From JABFXX01 sp964419605 (GTDB lineage: Bacteria; Myxococcota_A; Polyangia; Haliangiales; Haliangiaceae): DNA of 64,000 bases. The notes under the pieces were generated by a model, which saw nothing but the letters and a program-made list of their open reading frames with translations, did no database searches and was not told the DNA's origin. Of this stretch, positions 26,055 through 35,039 are shown one piece after another. The first letter of the stretch is position 1. Each line of letters starts with the position of its first letter. A program made the position numbers and the translations under genes. The stretch lies in contig CAYQQM010000020.1 of assembly GCA_964419605.1 (NCBI GenBank), forward strand, positions 1 to 64,000, given 5' to 3'.

Positions 26055-27890
26055 GTGCTCCGATCGACGACAAATGCCGGCTCGATCGCGCACCTGGGGG
26101 CGGGTTGCGCATATCATGGAGCTGCCTTGCGCCAACGACTTGCTCATATCGCCTTTGAACAAGGCGGTTTGGTTGTCGTCGCGATACTTGCCGTATACGT
26201 GTGGATCGCGCCGGCGCATTTTGCCGACGGCGAAAGCCCTCACTTTGCACTTCTGGGTGCGCTGGGCGGCGCAGCGCATCCCTCAGGGTACCCTAGTTAC
26301 GTGTTGTGGCTACGGGCCTGGTCGTGGTTGCCACTGAGCCCCGCGCACGCCGCAGGCGTTGCGACCGCCGTTCTCGGAGCCGCGCAGATGGCGGTGCTGC
26401 ACGCAGCTTGTCGCACCTGGGGCGCTTCTGCGACCGCCGCCAGCGCTGCCGTGGCGATTTTTGCGGCGGCGCCGGTCGCGATGGGCATCTACACCGAAGC
26501 CGAGGTTTTTGCGCTCAACGGGCTCGTTTGCGCAGGTGTGTTGTGGCTCGCAGCCGAGGCTGGTCCTGTACGCGGCGCGGCCCGAGCTGGACTCTTGGGA
26601 CTCGTCGCTGGGCTTGGGCTATCTAACCACCTCACGTGCGTCTTGGTGGCGCCGGTCGGCTTGCTCGGCGTCGTGCGTGCGTTGCGCGAGGGGAGGGCGG
26701 CGGCCGGGGTGAGCGCTGCGGTGGCGGGGTTGACGGTCGGACTTAGCCCGTATCTGTACCTGCTCGTTGCACCCGTTCACGACGGTACCTGGGGAGGTAT
26801 CGACGGATTCGGTTCCATCGTGCGGTTTTTTCTTCGCGAGGACTACGGTGGGCCCGGTGCGTTTGCAGGAACGGCCGAACCGCCTCCCCCAACTAGCAAC
26901 CTTTGGGCGCTGGCGCGTACCTTGGGCGCGACTTGGTGGTGGGCCTTGCCGGTCGTTGGGCTAGGTGTGCTGGGCGTTCGCACTGTTCGTTCGGAACCTG
27001 GAGAATCGCGGCTAGGATGGGTGATGTTGCTAGCGAGCACCGCGCTCGCGGGACCGCTACTCGTCGTGCGGTTCAACGTTCCACTCGACACGGTAGGGCT
27101 GTACGTCGTAAACCGATTTCATTTGCTTCCGGCGGAGCTGCTCGCCGTGCCCATTGCCGCGGCCTTTGATTGGGCTGGCCGCGCGATTGCTCGGCGCGTG
27201 CCGGTGTTCGCGGCGCGTCGTAGCGCAATGGCAATGGTCGGGCCGGCCGTGTTCTTCGCGCTCGCGAGTAGCTCGTTGCCGCAACTGCTACGGACGCACT
27301 CACCGGCGGTTGAACAAGAAGTTCGCAACGTGTTGGCATCGCTACCGCCCAATGCGGTGTTGATCGGAGAAAACGACGACTATGCGTCGGGGATTATCTA
27401 TCTTCAACTGGGGTGTCATGAGCGCACCGACGTGATCTACGTCCAGTGGCCACTCGCTACATTGCCGTGGTACCGCGCCCGCTTGGCCCAGCGGGGCATC
27501 TCCATTGATGCAACCGATGGGCGCGTTTCGAGTGTTCATCTGGTGAACGATCTGCTGGCGCGAGGCTACTCGGTGTTCGTTGAACCGTCCAAGCGCAATC
27601 TGCTCGATGTTTTCCCCAATTATCTATATGGGCTGGTGGTTCGGCTAGCTCCTAGAGACGCCAAAGCTCCTACGGTCGACGAGGTGTTTGAACTCAACAA
27701 GCAAATCTACGCTGGCTACAAGTTGGACTATGAATATCCGGGTTCCGATGATGAGTGGGCGACTGTGATTCATGAGCGCTACGCCCGAATGTGGCAACGC
27801 CTAGCGATGATGCTCGATGCCGCTGGCAAGCGGGAAGACGCGGAGTTTGCTCGGGCGACGGCGCGTCGCGTGGCGCCCCATCCCAGGTGA
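26055..27890 (+). CDS. DUF2723 family multi-pass membrane protein
   Basis: I choose the GTG at 26055 (611 aa; GGAG about 10 bases upstream). The frame opens at 25902, but that would overlap pilR. The N-terminal half holds about ten hydrophobic segments. The DUF2723 signature is present: ADGESPHFALLGALGG, then AHPSGYPSYVLWLRAW. Later come YTEAEVFALN and LGLSNHLTC. The C-terminal soluble part (about 410-600) contains NAVLIGENDDYASGIIYLQ. This fold is related to GT-C glycosyltransferases that use lipid-linked sugars, in which the acidic residue in the first loop (D/E before S) is catalytic. It may be a protein or surface-glycan mannosyltransferase. The gene is divergent from pilR. Confidence 0.8.
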   Translation: MLRSTTNAGSIAHLGAGCAYHGAALRQRLAHIAFEQGGLVVVAILAVYVWIAPAHFADGESPHFALLGALGGAAHPSGYPSYVLWLRAWSWLPLSPAHAAGVATAVLGAAQMAVLHAACRTWGASATAASAAVAIFAAAPVAMGIYTEAEVFALNGLVCAGVLWLAAEAGPVRGAARAGLLGLVAGLGLSNHLTCVLVAPVGLLGVVRALREGRAAAGVSAAVAGLTVGLSPYLYLLVAPVHDGTWGGIDGFGSIVRFFLREDYGGPGAFAGTAEPPPPTSNLWALARTLGATWWWALPVVGLGVLGVRTVRSEPGESRLGWVMLLASTALAGPLLVVRFNVPLDTVGLYVVNRFHLLPAELLAVPIAAAFDWAGRAIARRVPVFAARRSAMAMVGPAVFFALASSSLPQLLRTHSPAVEQEVRNVLASLPPNAVLIGENDDYASGIIYLQLGCHERTDVIYVQWPLATLPWYRARLAQRGISIDATDGRVSSVHLVNDLLARGYSVFVEPSKRNLLDVFPNYLYGLVVRLAPRDAKAPTVDEVFELNKQIYAGYKLDYEYPGSDDEWATVIHERYARMWQRLAMMLDAAGKREDAEFARATARRVAPHPR

Positions 27891-27951
27891 GGCGGGACGG
27901 CCAATGGGGGAATCCCCGTCCTGGACCGGCTAGCGCTTCTGACGAATCGCC

Positions 27952-28476
27952 TTAGCCCTTCAGGCCGTGTTTTCCCTTCACCTGCTCGAGGACTTTTTGG
28001 TACTCGAGGTCCCACGCTTGCGTGCCCTCTTCGAGGTTCTTGATCCGGTCGCGAACTTCCTGATCGATCGCTTCGTCGATCTGCATGTGTTTCTTGCAAA
28101 TCTCTTTGATCTTGCGGCGGGTACGTGCAAGTGCGTCATCGTCGCCAAAGACTTCGTCGACGTGTTGCGATGACATGAATGCCTCGAGCATCTGATTGGC
28201 GATCCAGGTCAGGCCCTCTTCACCCAGGCCGAACTCCTTTTGCTCGGCCAGTTGCCGTTTGGTTCGACCTAGGTGTGAGTACGGAAGTCCTCGAATTTCA
28301 AGGATATCCTTGGCGCGCTCCGTGAGTTCCTTGTCGACTCGAATGTACTCTTTGAGGACGGCTGCGGCGTCGAGTTGGGCTTCGTTGCCATCGCTTACTT
28401 CAATATCGCCAGCTTGGGTGAGGGACGTAATGATCTCACCTGCGATGGTATCGACCTTCCCTGGATACAGTCTCAT
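27952..28476 (-). CDS. DUF507 family protein
   Basis: I set the start at ATG 28476 (174 aa; MRLYPGKVDTIAGEIITSL), where DUF507 members normally begin; an in-frame ATG at 28506 would add ten residues. The sequence alternates helices with conserved blocks LKEYIRVDKELTERAKDIL, RQLAEQKEFGLGEEGLTW and IANQMLEAF, and ends with KIKEICKKHM and an acidic coiled segment. DUF507 proteins are common in Deltaproteobacteria and have no established function. The gene is convergent with the DUF2723 gene. Confidence 0.88.
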   Translation of the reverse strand: MRLYPGKVDTIAGEIITSLTQAGDIEVSDGNEAQLDAAAVLKEYIRVDKELTERAKDILEIRGLPYSHLGRTKRQLAEQKEFGLGEEGLTWIANQMLEAFMSSQHVDEVFGDDDALARTRRKIKEICKKHMQIDEAIDQEVRDRIKNLEEGTQAWDLEYQKVLEQVKGKHGLKG

Positions 28477-28605
28477 CTCGGCGGCACTGTAGGGGTCGGC
28501 CGGCATACATGCAAGCTGCGCGGCGCGCGTTGCGCCGACTATTTTTTCTCGCTTGAGGCGTTCGACGATCGCTCGCGTGAAGCGAATAGCCTATAACACG
28601 GGGCC

Positions 28606-29031
28606 GTGGGTTCGGGTATTGACCGTCGGCGAACGCTCGTAGTGGCAGGGCTCGTCGTTCGCGATGGCCGCGTGCTCATTACGCGGCGAACGCCGCACCA
28701 AGCGTTGCCCGGCCGATGGGAGTTTCCCGGCGGCAAAGTCGAGTTGGGCGAGGCGCCTACCGACGCGCTCGTACGGGAGTTGCGGGAGGAGCTGGCGATT
28801 TCGGTTGTCGTGGGCCGCGTGTGGGATGTGCTGTTTCACGCCTACCCGAGCTTTGACCTTGTGATGATGGTGTACGCATGTAGGCTCATCGCCGGCGAAC
28901 CGACTCCGCTCGAGGTGGCCGACCTGGCATGGGCCGTACCCTCCGAACTTCACCAATGGGATATCTTGGAGGCGGATCGCCCTCTGATTGCGAGACTCGA
29001 GCTTGAAGGGCTCCCGAGAATTGACCGATAG
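28606..29031 (+). CDS. Nudix hydrolase (MutT-like)
   Basis: This 141-aa protein starts at GTG. The Nudix box is complete: GGKVELGEAPTDALVRELREEL, preceded by LPGRWEFP as in MutT. Such enzymes hydrolyse 8-oxo-dGTP or other nucleoside diphosphate derivatives. The short length and the WEFPGGK block fit the MutT/NudG group that cleans oxidised or methylated nucleotides. It lies 27 bp upstream of the pseudokinase gene in the same orientation and may be cotranscribed with it. Confidence 0.9.
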   Translation: MGSGIDRRRTLVVAGLVVRDGRVLITRRTPHQALPGRWEFPGGKVELGEAPTDALVRELREELAISVVVGRVWDVLFHAYPSFDLVMMVYACRLIAGEPTPLEVADLAWAVPSELHQWDILEADRPLIARLELEGLPRIDR

Positions 29032-29058
29032 AGCGCCAGCCGCCTACAATGCCGGGCG

Positions 29059-30492
29059 ATGGAAGGTCGAGCCAAGGTTACAAAAGAGGTTCTTTGCGAG
29101 GAGGCTCGGTTTATCCTAGCCAACGTGATGGCGGAGGCGCGCTATGGCCGCCAAAATCGCTACGACGACATCAGGCGCGTCTGTGAGAGCGCCGTGTCGA
29201 TTCCGTTCGCCGAGTACGTTACGTTTCTCGAGAAGTCGGGGTACCTGCGGCGCGATCGAACGAGCGAGAGTCTAGAGGTGTCTCCGGAGGGCGAGACCGT
29301 GGTCAACGGCGGCAATCTCGCTGAGTTTACCGACCGCGCTGTAGCTCACTTCAAGAAACTGCGCCAGACCCGCGCGATGGCGGCAGCGGCCAATCAGGCT
29401 CCGATCGGCGCAGTTCCACCATCGCATCCCGCACTCCTGGAAGGATCTGGGCCGCGTGCTTTGCCGGCAAAAGAGCCCAAGGTCATGGTCTCGGGCGGAA
29501 TTACTTCGCCGGGCGAGGACATGCGGGGCCCCGAGCCGCGTTACGAAAAGTTGGCGCAAATCGGGTCCGGCGGAATGGGCACGGTGTACCGCGCTCGCCA
29601 AGTAGCGTTGAACCGCGAAGTTGCGCTCAAGGAGATCCGAGACCTTTTCGGCTTCTTTAGCGAAGACCAGCGCAACGAGATCGTGCGGCGATTTACCGAG
29701 GTAGTTCGGGCGTGGGGAAATTTGGCCCATCCCAACATTTTGCCGATTCACGACGTCAACATCTGGACCGAGTACCCGAACATCATCACCGAGCTGGCTC
29801 CCAACGGTTCTGTGCGTCGGCTGATTGCCGATGCGGAGCAAATTCCGGTTGAGCTCGCGTTCAAATACTTGCTTCAGGGGTTGCACGCGTTGCGAGCCGC
29901 ACATGCTCAACGCGTTTTTCACCGCGGACTCAAGCCTGAGCAGTTACTGATCGATGGCTACGGCAATGTCAAAGTGTCCGATTTTGGATTCACGCGCATT
30001 GTCGAGCGCGATCATGCGGTGATCCGGCAAATCTACGTCGGCATGGGCAACGTGGCGTACATGGCCCCGGAACTCTATACCGATCCCATGGCGGCCGGGC
30101 CTCAGGGCGATATTTATGCGCTCGGCATCATCTTCTATGAGCTGCTCACGCGGAAACTGCCAGGCCGGCGCTCGCCGATGCCGTCCCAGATCAATCCGGG
30201 GTTGCCGCGAGGTATCGACGACATCTTTGACCGAATGACGCGGGATGCGAAAGAGGAGCGCTACTCGACGGTCGATGAAATTCTCGACGACATCGATAAG
30301 CTCGAGGGCGGGGAGCAGCTGCTGGGACGCTCGAATCAGGTGCTCGTGGCTGAGAGCCCGCTACAGTCGATCAAGTTTCGGCCAGGGGCGGAGGAGCCGA
30401 TGGTTGGGACTCCGGTCGACGGCGACGATGATCCTGATAAGAAAGCCGGTCACCGCCCGTACTCATTCCAACAGCGGCGGAAAAAAGTCTAA
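29059..30492 (+). CDS. Ser/Thr kinase-like protein (probable pseudokinase) with N-terminal helical domain
   Basis: This is a 477-aa protein. Residues 1-100 form a helical, winged-helix-like segment (SIPFAEYVTFLEKSGYLRRD). The kinase-like domain spans about 160-430: GSGGMGTVYRAR, VALKEI, SDFG and MAPELY are present. The catalytic loop reads HRGLKPEQ (288-295), so the catalytic Asp is Gly and the metal-binding Asn is Gln. By known kinase chemistry it should be inactive or severely impaired, acting as a pseudokinase scaffold or ATP-sensing switch. The C-terminus is charged (DDDPDKKAGH). It follows the Nudix gene by 27 bp. Confidence 0.88.
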   Translation: MEGRAKVTKEVLCEEARFILANVMAEARYGRQNRYDDIRRVCESAVSIPFAEYVTFLEKSGYLRRDRTSESLEVSPEGETVVNGGNLAEFTDRAVAHFKKLRQTRAMAAAANQAPIGAVPPSHPALLEGSGPRALPAKEPKVMVSGGITSPGEDMRGPEPRYEKLAQIGSGGMGTVYRARQVALNREVALKEIRDLFGFFSEDQRNEIVRRFTEVVRAWGNLAHPNILPIHDVNIWTEYPNIITELAPNGSVRRLIADAEQIPVELAFKYLLQGLHALRAAHAQRVFHRGLKPEQLLIDGYGNVKVSDFGFTRIVERDHAVIRQIYVGMGNVAYMAPELYTDPMAAGPQGDIYALGIIFYELLTRKLPGRRSPMPSQINPGLPRGIDDIFDRMTRDAKEERYSTVDEILDDIDKLEGGEQLLGRSNQVLVAESPLQSIKFRPGAEEPMVGTPVDGDDDPDKKAGHRPYSFQQRRKKV

Positions 30493-30500
30493 GGCACTGT

Positions 30501-30539
30501 CCCGGGATCTCCTCGACCCGGGGTTATTGGCAGTTTTTT
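30501..30539 (+). terminator. Possible terminator after the pseudokinase gene
   Basis: CCCGGG at 30501-30506 and 30517-30522 can pair around a 10-base loop. A T-run follows at 30534-30539 and a longer one at about 30545-30552. The 11-base gap between stem and T-run makes it weaker than a standard terminator. Confidence 0.4.
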
Positions 30540-30588
30540 CGGGTGTTTTTTTTGGACCTTGTGCGCGCGAGGAACAGAGTGGTGGTCG

Positions 30589-33500
30589 ATGGACCCTGCT
30601 GCGCGTGCGCGCCTCGACCGTTGGACGGACTCATTACGGGCCAGTGCGGAGTCATTGCTTGACCTGGCCGAAGATCGCATCGATATCGTGGGCGACCCTG
30701 TCGGGTTGACGGAGCAACTTGCTACAGGGGCGCGGATCGCTGTTGCAAACGGTCCCACGTTGAACCGATTGCGCCGCCTGAGCCGCGATGTGCTCGCCGA
30801 TGGCGAACACGTGCTGTGGGTTGCGCTAGGCCGACTGACCTGGGTCGATGGCGAAGCTCACACTCACGTCTCGCCGCTCGTCCTGTGGCCGGTGACGCTC
30901 GATGGATCGCACGTGCGTTCGGCGGCCGATCGAAAACCGCGGTTCAACGATGCGCTTGTAGCCCGTATGCGCGCGGACCACGAACTCGCGCTCGATGGGT
31001 CGACGCGCAGCCAAACCTCGGAGGCGACGCAGTCGGGGCCGTGGGTGGTTCGGGGAAGCGAGGATGTGGCCTCGGTGCTAGAAACCGCCGCCGCGCTGGC
31101 GAGCGGCCGCGATGGCTGGGCGACAGCGCGCGTTGCGAGCCTTGCGGCAGTTTCGTTTGCGGACTTCGATATCTGGCGCGACGTGGTGTCGCGCGGCGAT
31201 GAACTGTCGCAACCGCTCGCGTGGCTGCTTGGCGTTGAGGCTCCACCTCCTGTGGCAGCTGGACCCGACAGTCCTAAGGCGCTGCGCACTGCGACGCCGC
31301 TAGACGCCGACGCCAGCCAGAGTGTTGCGATTCGCGCAGCAGCATTGGGATCCAGCATCGTGGTGCAAGGTGCTCCCGGAACAGGAAAATCACAGACGGT
31401 TGCCAACATCGCGGCGCATTGCACGAGCCAGGGGATGTCCGTTCTCGTAGTCAGCGACCGCAAAACACCGCTCGACTCGATATGTCGCCGTCTGGCCGAC
31501 GCAGGGCTTAACGACGTGTGTGCGGTCGCTGGAGAATCGCCACCGCCACCGGCGCGCTCGCGTTCGTTTGCGGGTCGCGTGACGAGTGCTGCCCAGCTCG
31601 CGGAAGTTGCCACGGTTCTCGACGACCATGTTCGGGCTCTCCACAGCTCGACCGAATTCGGAATGTCGATCTATGAGGTACTAGCTCGGCTTGTCGAGCT
31701 TCGCACGACACCCAACGCTGCTCTGGCTGAACCCGATGCCGCGTTTCTGGATCGGGCAAGCTTTGTTGCTCGGAGAGCCGCGGTTGTGGAACTCGCTCAG
31801 GCTGCGCTCGCGGTGCAGCCTGTGGCGTCCCACCCCTGGCGAGAATCGGAACTCTGCGCCGGCGATGCTGAGATCGTGGGCTCTGCGCTCCGCGGCCGCG
31901 CGGCCCAAGCGCTCGAAACCGCAGCCGAGACCACGGCGGTGTTCGCCGACGCGATCGCGGATGTTTCGCTGCTGGTGCCCGGGCTTTTGACTCGAACGCC
32001 CAGCGAAATTCGCGCTCTGGGTGAATTGGCGCAAGTGGCCGCTCTCTCTCCTCGTCCAGGTGCGGAATTGTTTTCTGCCTCGCGCGGACGCACGGACGAG
32101 ATTGGCGAGCAAATCGCATTGATCCGAGTTCGTGGGGGCGGCGAGATCGACGTTGCTCTCGATCCTGCCAGCTTCACATTTCTTGCGGCGCGCCGTCGGG
32201 AATTGGTGGCCGAAATTGCAGAACAACTGTCGCTCGACGACGCGGAATTTCTCGATGCGCCTGAATTGTGGGCTCAGCTCAAGAAATGGTCCACGAGTGT
32301 TGCGCCGCTTCGCTTCGTGGCCTTGCGGCGCGCGCGGGCGCAGCTTCGAGCTGTTGCGCTGCCGAACCAGCTCACCTCCGACGAAGCCATGATCCAAGTC
32401 CTCGAGGCGATGATCGCTGAGCGCGCCTGCCGCGAAGCTCTCGAACGCGGCGTAGAGCCAGCGCAACGCTGGTTCGGCGAGTTGTGGAGCCATGTGCTCA
32501 CGCTGGACCTTGAGGAAATCGAGGCCGCGATCGCGTGGGCTGCGGAATTGCGCCGACGATTCGATAGTGTTGCGGTGACCGAAGGCGAAATGGGTCGTCA
32601 GACGGCCTGGCGTGCGCTCATCGCACAGGTCGTTTCTCCAACGACCACGGAACCGGTTGTCATGGAGGCCGATCGCGTTGCAGGGGCAAATGAGCTGCGC
32701 GATGGGATGTTTTCACGGCTCGCAGATGCCTATTCGCGATGGGTACCTGCGATGGATGAACTTGCAGCCGCCACGGGCATCAAACCGGAGTTGCTTGGAG
32801 TAGGGCCGGACCATGTGAGCGCTTTACGGGCTCAGATCGACCTACTTGCTCAAGCGATCGACCAGCTCGTCGAGTGGACTTGCTACGATCGGGCGCGGCG
32901 TCGTGCGATCGACGCTGATGTTCTTCCTGTCGTACTCGCATTGGAAAATGGCGATCTCGACGCATCGGAACTCGCTCTCGCTTGGGAGCGTGCGACTTTG
33001 GTGCGTTGGTTAGCGCCCGCGATCGCGAGTTCTCCAGCGCTGGCCCAATTCGATGGCTTGCGGCACAACGCGACGTTGGCGCGGTTCGCAGATCTTGACC
33101 GCGGGGCGATGGCAGTTGCGCCGGGCCGGCTGTCGCGGCTTGCTCCGTGTGTGCTCGCGACGCCGCAGGCCGTTGCCCGCTGCGCGTTGCCTGCGTTTGA
33201 CTTGGTGATCATCGACGATGCGTCGCGCCTCTCGGTCCCGCGCTCGCTGGGTGCACTCGCGCGGGGTCGAGCGATCGTGGTGGTCGGCGACGCACATGAA
33301 CCACGCCCGATCGATGGCTCGGACAGCACGTTCGATCTGGCCCTTTCGGCCCGATTGTCGGTCGTTGAGCTTTCGACCCACTATCGGTCGCAGCATCACG
33401 ATTTGTTTGCATTTGCGAATCAACGCTTCCATGGCGGGCGGGTGGCAGGAATTCCTGCTGCGCACACAGTCCCGAACCTCGGCGTGCAGTGGATGGTTGT

Positions 33501-35028
33501 CGATGGGGCGGCGGAGGATGGCGACACAGACCCGGATGAAGCTCGAGCCATCGTTGGCGATATCGCGGCTAGATTTTTTCAAGGGCGTCGATCCGTTGCC
33601 GTCGTCGTGTTTTCCACAGCGCAACGCGATCTCGTTGAAGAATTGCTTGAGGCTGCATCGATTCCGACGGATGGAGAGGGACGGGTTTGGGTTGGCACCC
33701 CCGATTACCTGCACGGCCACGAGCACGACCTGGTCTACGTCTCGCTCGGCCATGGTGTTACATCGACGGCAGGAGCGAGCGCTCTCGACGTTGAACGCTG
33801 GCTCAACGTGGCTACAACTCGTGCGAGGGAGCAACTGGTGGTGGTTGGCCGAGTGGAGCACGCACAGAGCGGCTTGGCCGAGGGTGGTTCTGCGGCTGCT
33901 CGCTATTTCTGCGAGCTGGCGGCCTTTGCGCAAAGCCGTCTAGCGCCAGTCGTCGTAGATGAAACTCCGGTCGATGCGATCACTGAGGCGATTGGACGCG
34001 CATTGGTCGAGCGCGGTTGGGCGGTCCGGCATCGCGTGGGCGCGGGTGTGGGTACGGTGGAGCTTGCCGTGCTCGATCCAGAGGATCCGCAGCGCTGCGT
34101 TCTGGCGATCGAGCACGATGGATCTCGATACGCTGCTTCGCCAAGTGTTAGCGATCGCGAGCGGTTGCGCGAACAGCAACTGGTGCGGCTCGGCTGGCGC
34201 GTGCATCGCATCTGGTCGCTCGACTGGTGGAACGATCCGGAGCGCGAGCTCCATCGTGCACACGCTGCGATTGTTACCGCGGTGGCCGCTTGTCGGCAGC
34301 GCGGCCCTGTGGCTGTGGCTGCGTCGTCTGCTCGGCGGCTGGGTCACGGATCAGGTCCCGTTGCCGTCGCTGTGTCGGATACTGCGGCAGTCGTGGCGAT
34401 GGGATCCGGGCCCACTGTGGCCAACGAGGCGAGCGGAAGTGTTGCCGCGGTGCGGCTTCCGCGCGGTGCGATCGCGATCGGTCCGTACGCCGCTGCGGCA
34501 ATTCCATGCGGCCGGCGTCTGCCTGACGATATGTTTGCCGGTAAGCACAGTGGCGAGTTGGCCAAGGTCGTCGAACAGGTGCTTGCCACCGAGGCGCCGA
34601 TTCATCTCGACCTGTTATCGCGCCGTGCGGCGGCATATTTCGGCGTAGGGCGAGTAACCCCCCGCATTACGGAGCAGGTGCGATCCGTTCTCGACGGTCG
34701 CGGTCGATTCGGCGATGAGCCAGATATTGTCTGGCGATTCGATCAGGATCCGTCTGCGGTGCCCGCGGTGCGAGTTGTTGGAAGTAGCCCAGTTGCCAGC
34801 CGAGATATCGGCGAGGTTCCTCTTGCGGAAGTTGCTGCAGCAGCTCGCATCGTGGTGGAGAGAGCTGGGGGGATCGCGCAAACGGACCTCGTTCGCGATT
34901 GCGCTCGCCTTCTCGGATTCGCTCGAATCACCGACCGAGTGAAAGGCCGTGTAGCGCTTGGCGTTCAGCTTGCTGCCCAACGAGAGCTGATTTCCATCGA
35001 CGCTGGCCGCGCCCATTGGACCGCCTGA
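30589..35028 (+). CDS. Large SF1 helicase with DUF4011-like N-terminus and nuclease-like C-terminal region
   Basis: I place the start at ATG 30589 (1479 aa). The N-terminus resembles DUF4011 (LWVALGRLTWVDGEAHTHVS followed by PLVLWPVTL). SF1 helicase motifs follow: GAPGTGKSQT (about 261), IIDDASR (about 873; DD instead of the usual DE), ELSTHYRSQHH, GTPDYLHGHEHDLVYVSLG and NVATTRAREQLVVVG. A long insert separates motifs I and II. Residues about 1150-1225 look like a restriction-endonuclease-like fold (RLREQQLVRLGWRVHRIWSL then DWWNDPE), as in DUF559/MTES_1575 domains. The C-terminal region resembles DUF3320. Proteins of this layout occur in defence islands and are suspected anti-phage effectors; that role is inferred here. 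Confidence 0.85.
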   Translation: MDPAARARLDRWTDSLRASAESLLDLAEDRIDIVGDPVGLTEQLATGARIAVANGPTLNRLRRLSRDVLADGEHVLWVALGRLTWVDGEAHTHVSPLVLWPVTLDGSHVRSAADRKPRFNDALVARMRADHELALDGSTRSQTSEATQSGPWVVRGSEDVASVLETAAALASGRDGWATARVASLAAVSFADFDIWRDVVSRGDELSQPLAWLLGVEAPPPVAAGPDSPKALRTATPLDADASQSVAIRAAALGSSIVVQGAPGTGKSQTVANIAAHCTSQGMSVLVVSDRKTPLDSICRRLADAGLNDVCAVAGESPPPPARSRSFAGRVTSAAQLAEVATVLDDHVRALHSSTEFGMSIYEVLARLVELRTTPNAALAEPDAAFLDRASFVARRAAVVELAQAALAVQPVASHPWRESELCAGDAEIVGSALRGRAAQALETAAETTAVFADAIADVSLLVPGLLTRTPSEIRALGELAQVAALSPRPGAELFSASRGRTDEIGEQIALIRVRGGGEIDVALDPASFTFLAARRRELVAEIAEQLSLDDAEFLDAPELWAQLKKWSTSVAPLRFVALRRARAQLRAVALPNQLTSDEAMIQVLEAMIAERACREALERGVEPAQRWFGELWSHVLTLDLEEIEAAIAWAAELRRRFDSVAVTEGEMGRQTAWRALIAQVVSPTTTEPVVMEADRVAGANELRDGMFSRLADAYSRWVPAMDELAAATGIKPELLGVGPDHVSALRAQIDLLAQAIDQLVEWTCYDRARRRAIDADVLPVVLALENGDLDASELALAWERATLVRWLAPAIASSPALAQFDGLRHNATLARFADLDRGAMAVAPGRLSRLAPCVLATPQAVARCALPAFDLVIIDDASRLSVPRSLGALARGRAIVVVGDAHEPRPIDGSDSTFDLALSARLSVVELSTHYRSQHHDLFAFANQRFHGGRVAGIPAAHTVPNLGVQWMVVDGAAEDGDTDPDEARAIVGDIAARFFQGRRSVAVVVFSTAQRDLVEELLEAASIPTDGEGRVWVGTPDYLHGHEHDLVYVSLGHGVTSTAGASALDVERWLNVATTRAREQLVVVGRVEHAQSGLAEGGSAAARYFCELAAFAQSRLAPVVVDETPVDAITEAIGRALVERGWAVRHRVGAGVGTVELAVLDPEDPQRCVLAIEHDGSRYAASPSVSDRERLREQQLVRLGWRVHRIWSLDWWNDPERELHRAHAAIVTAVAACRQRGPVAVAASSARRLGHGSGPVAVAVSDTAAVVAMGSGPTVANEASGSVAAVRLPRGAIAIGPYAAAAIPCGRRLPDDMFAGKHSGELAKVVEQVLATEAPIHLDLLSRRAAAYFGVGRVTPRITEQVRSVLDGRGRFGDEPDIVWRFDQDPSAVPAVRVVGSSPVASRDIGEVPLAEVAAAARIVVERAGGIAQTDLVRDCARLLGFARITDRVKGRVALGVQLAAQRELISIDAGRAHWTA

Positions 35029-35039
35029 TGGATTTGCGA

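Noticed and set aside
27892..27924. Possible terminator hairpin between the DUF2723 and DUF507 genes
   Set aside because: The stem is interrupted by a 7-base bulge and has no T-run; too weak to list.
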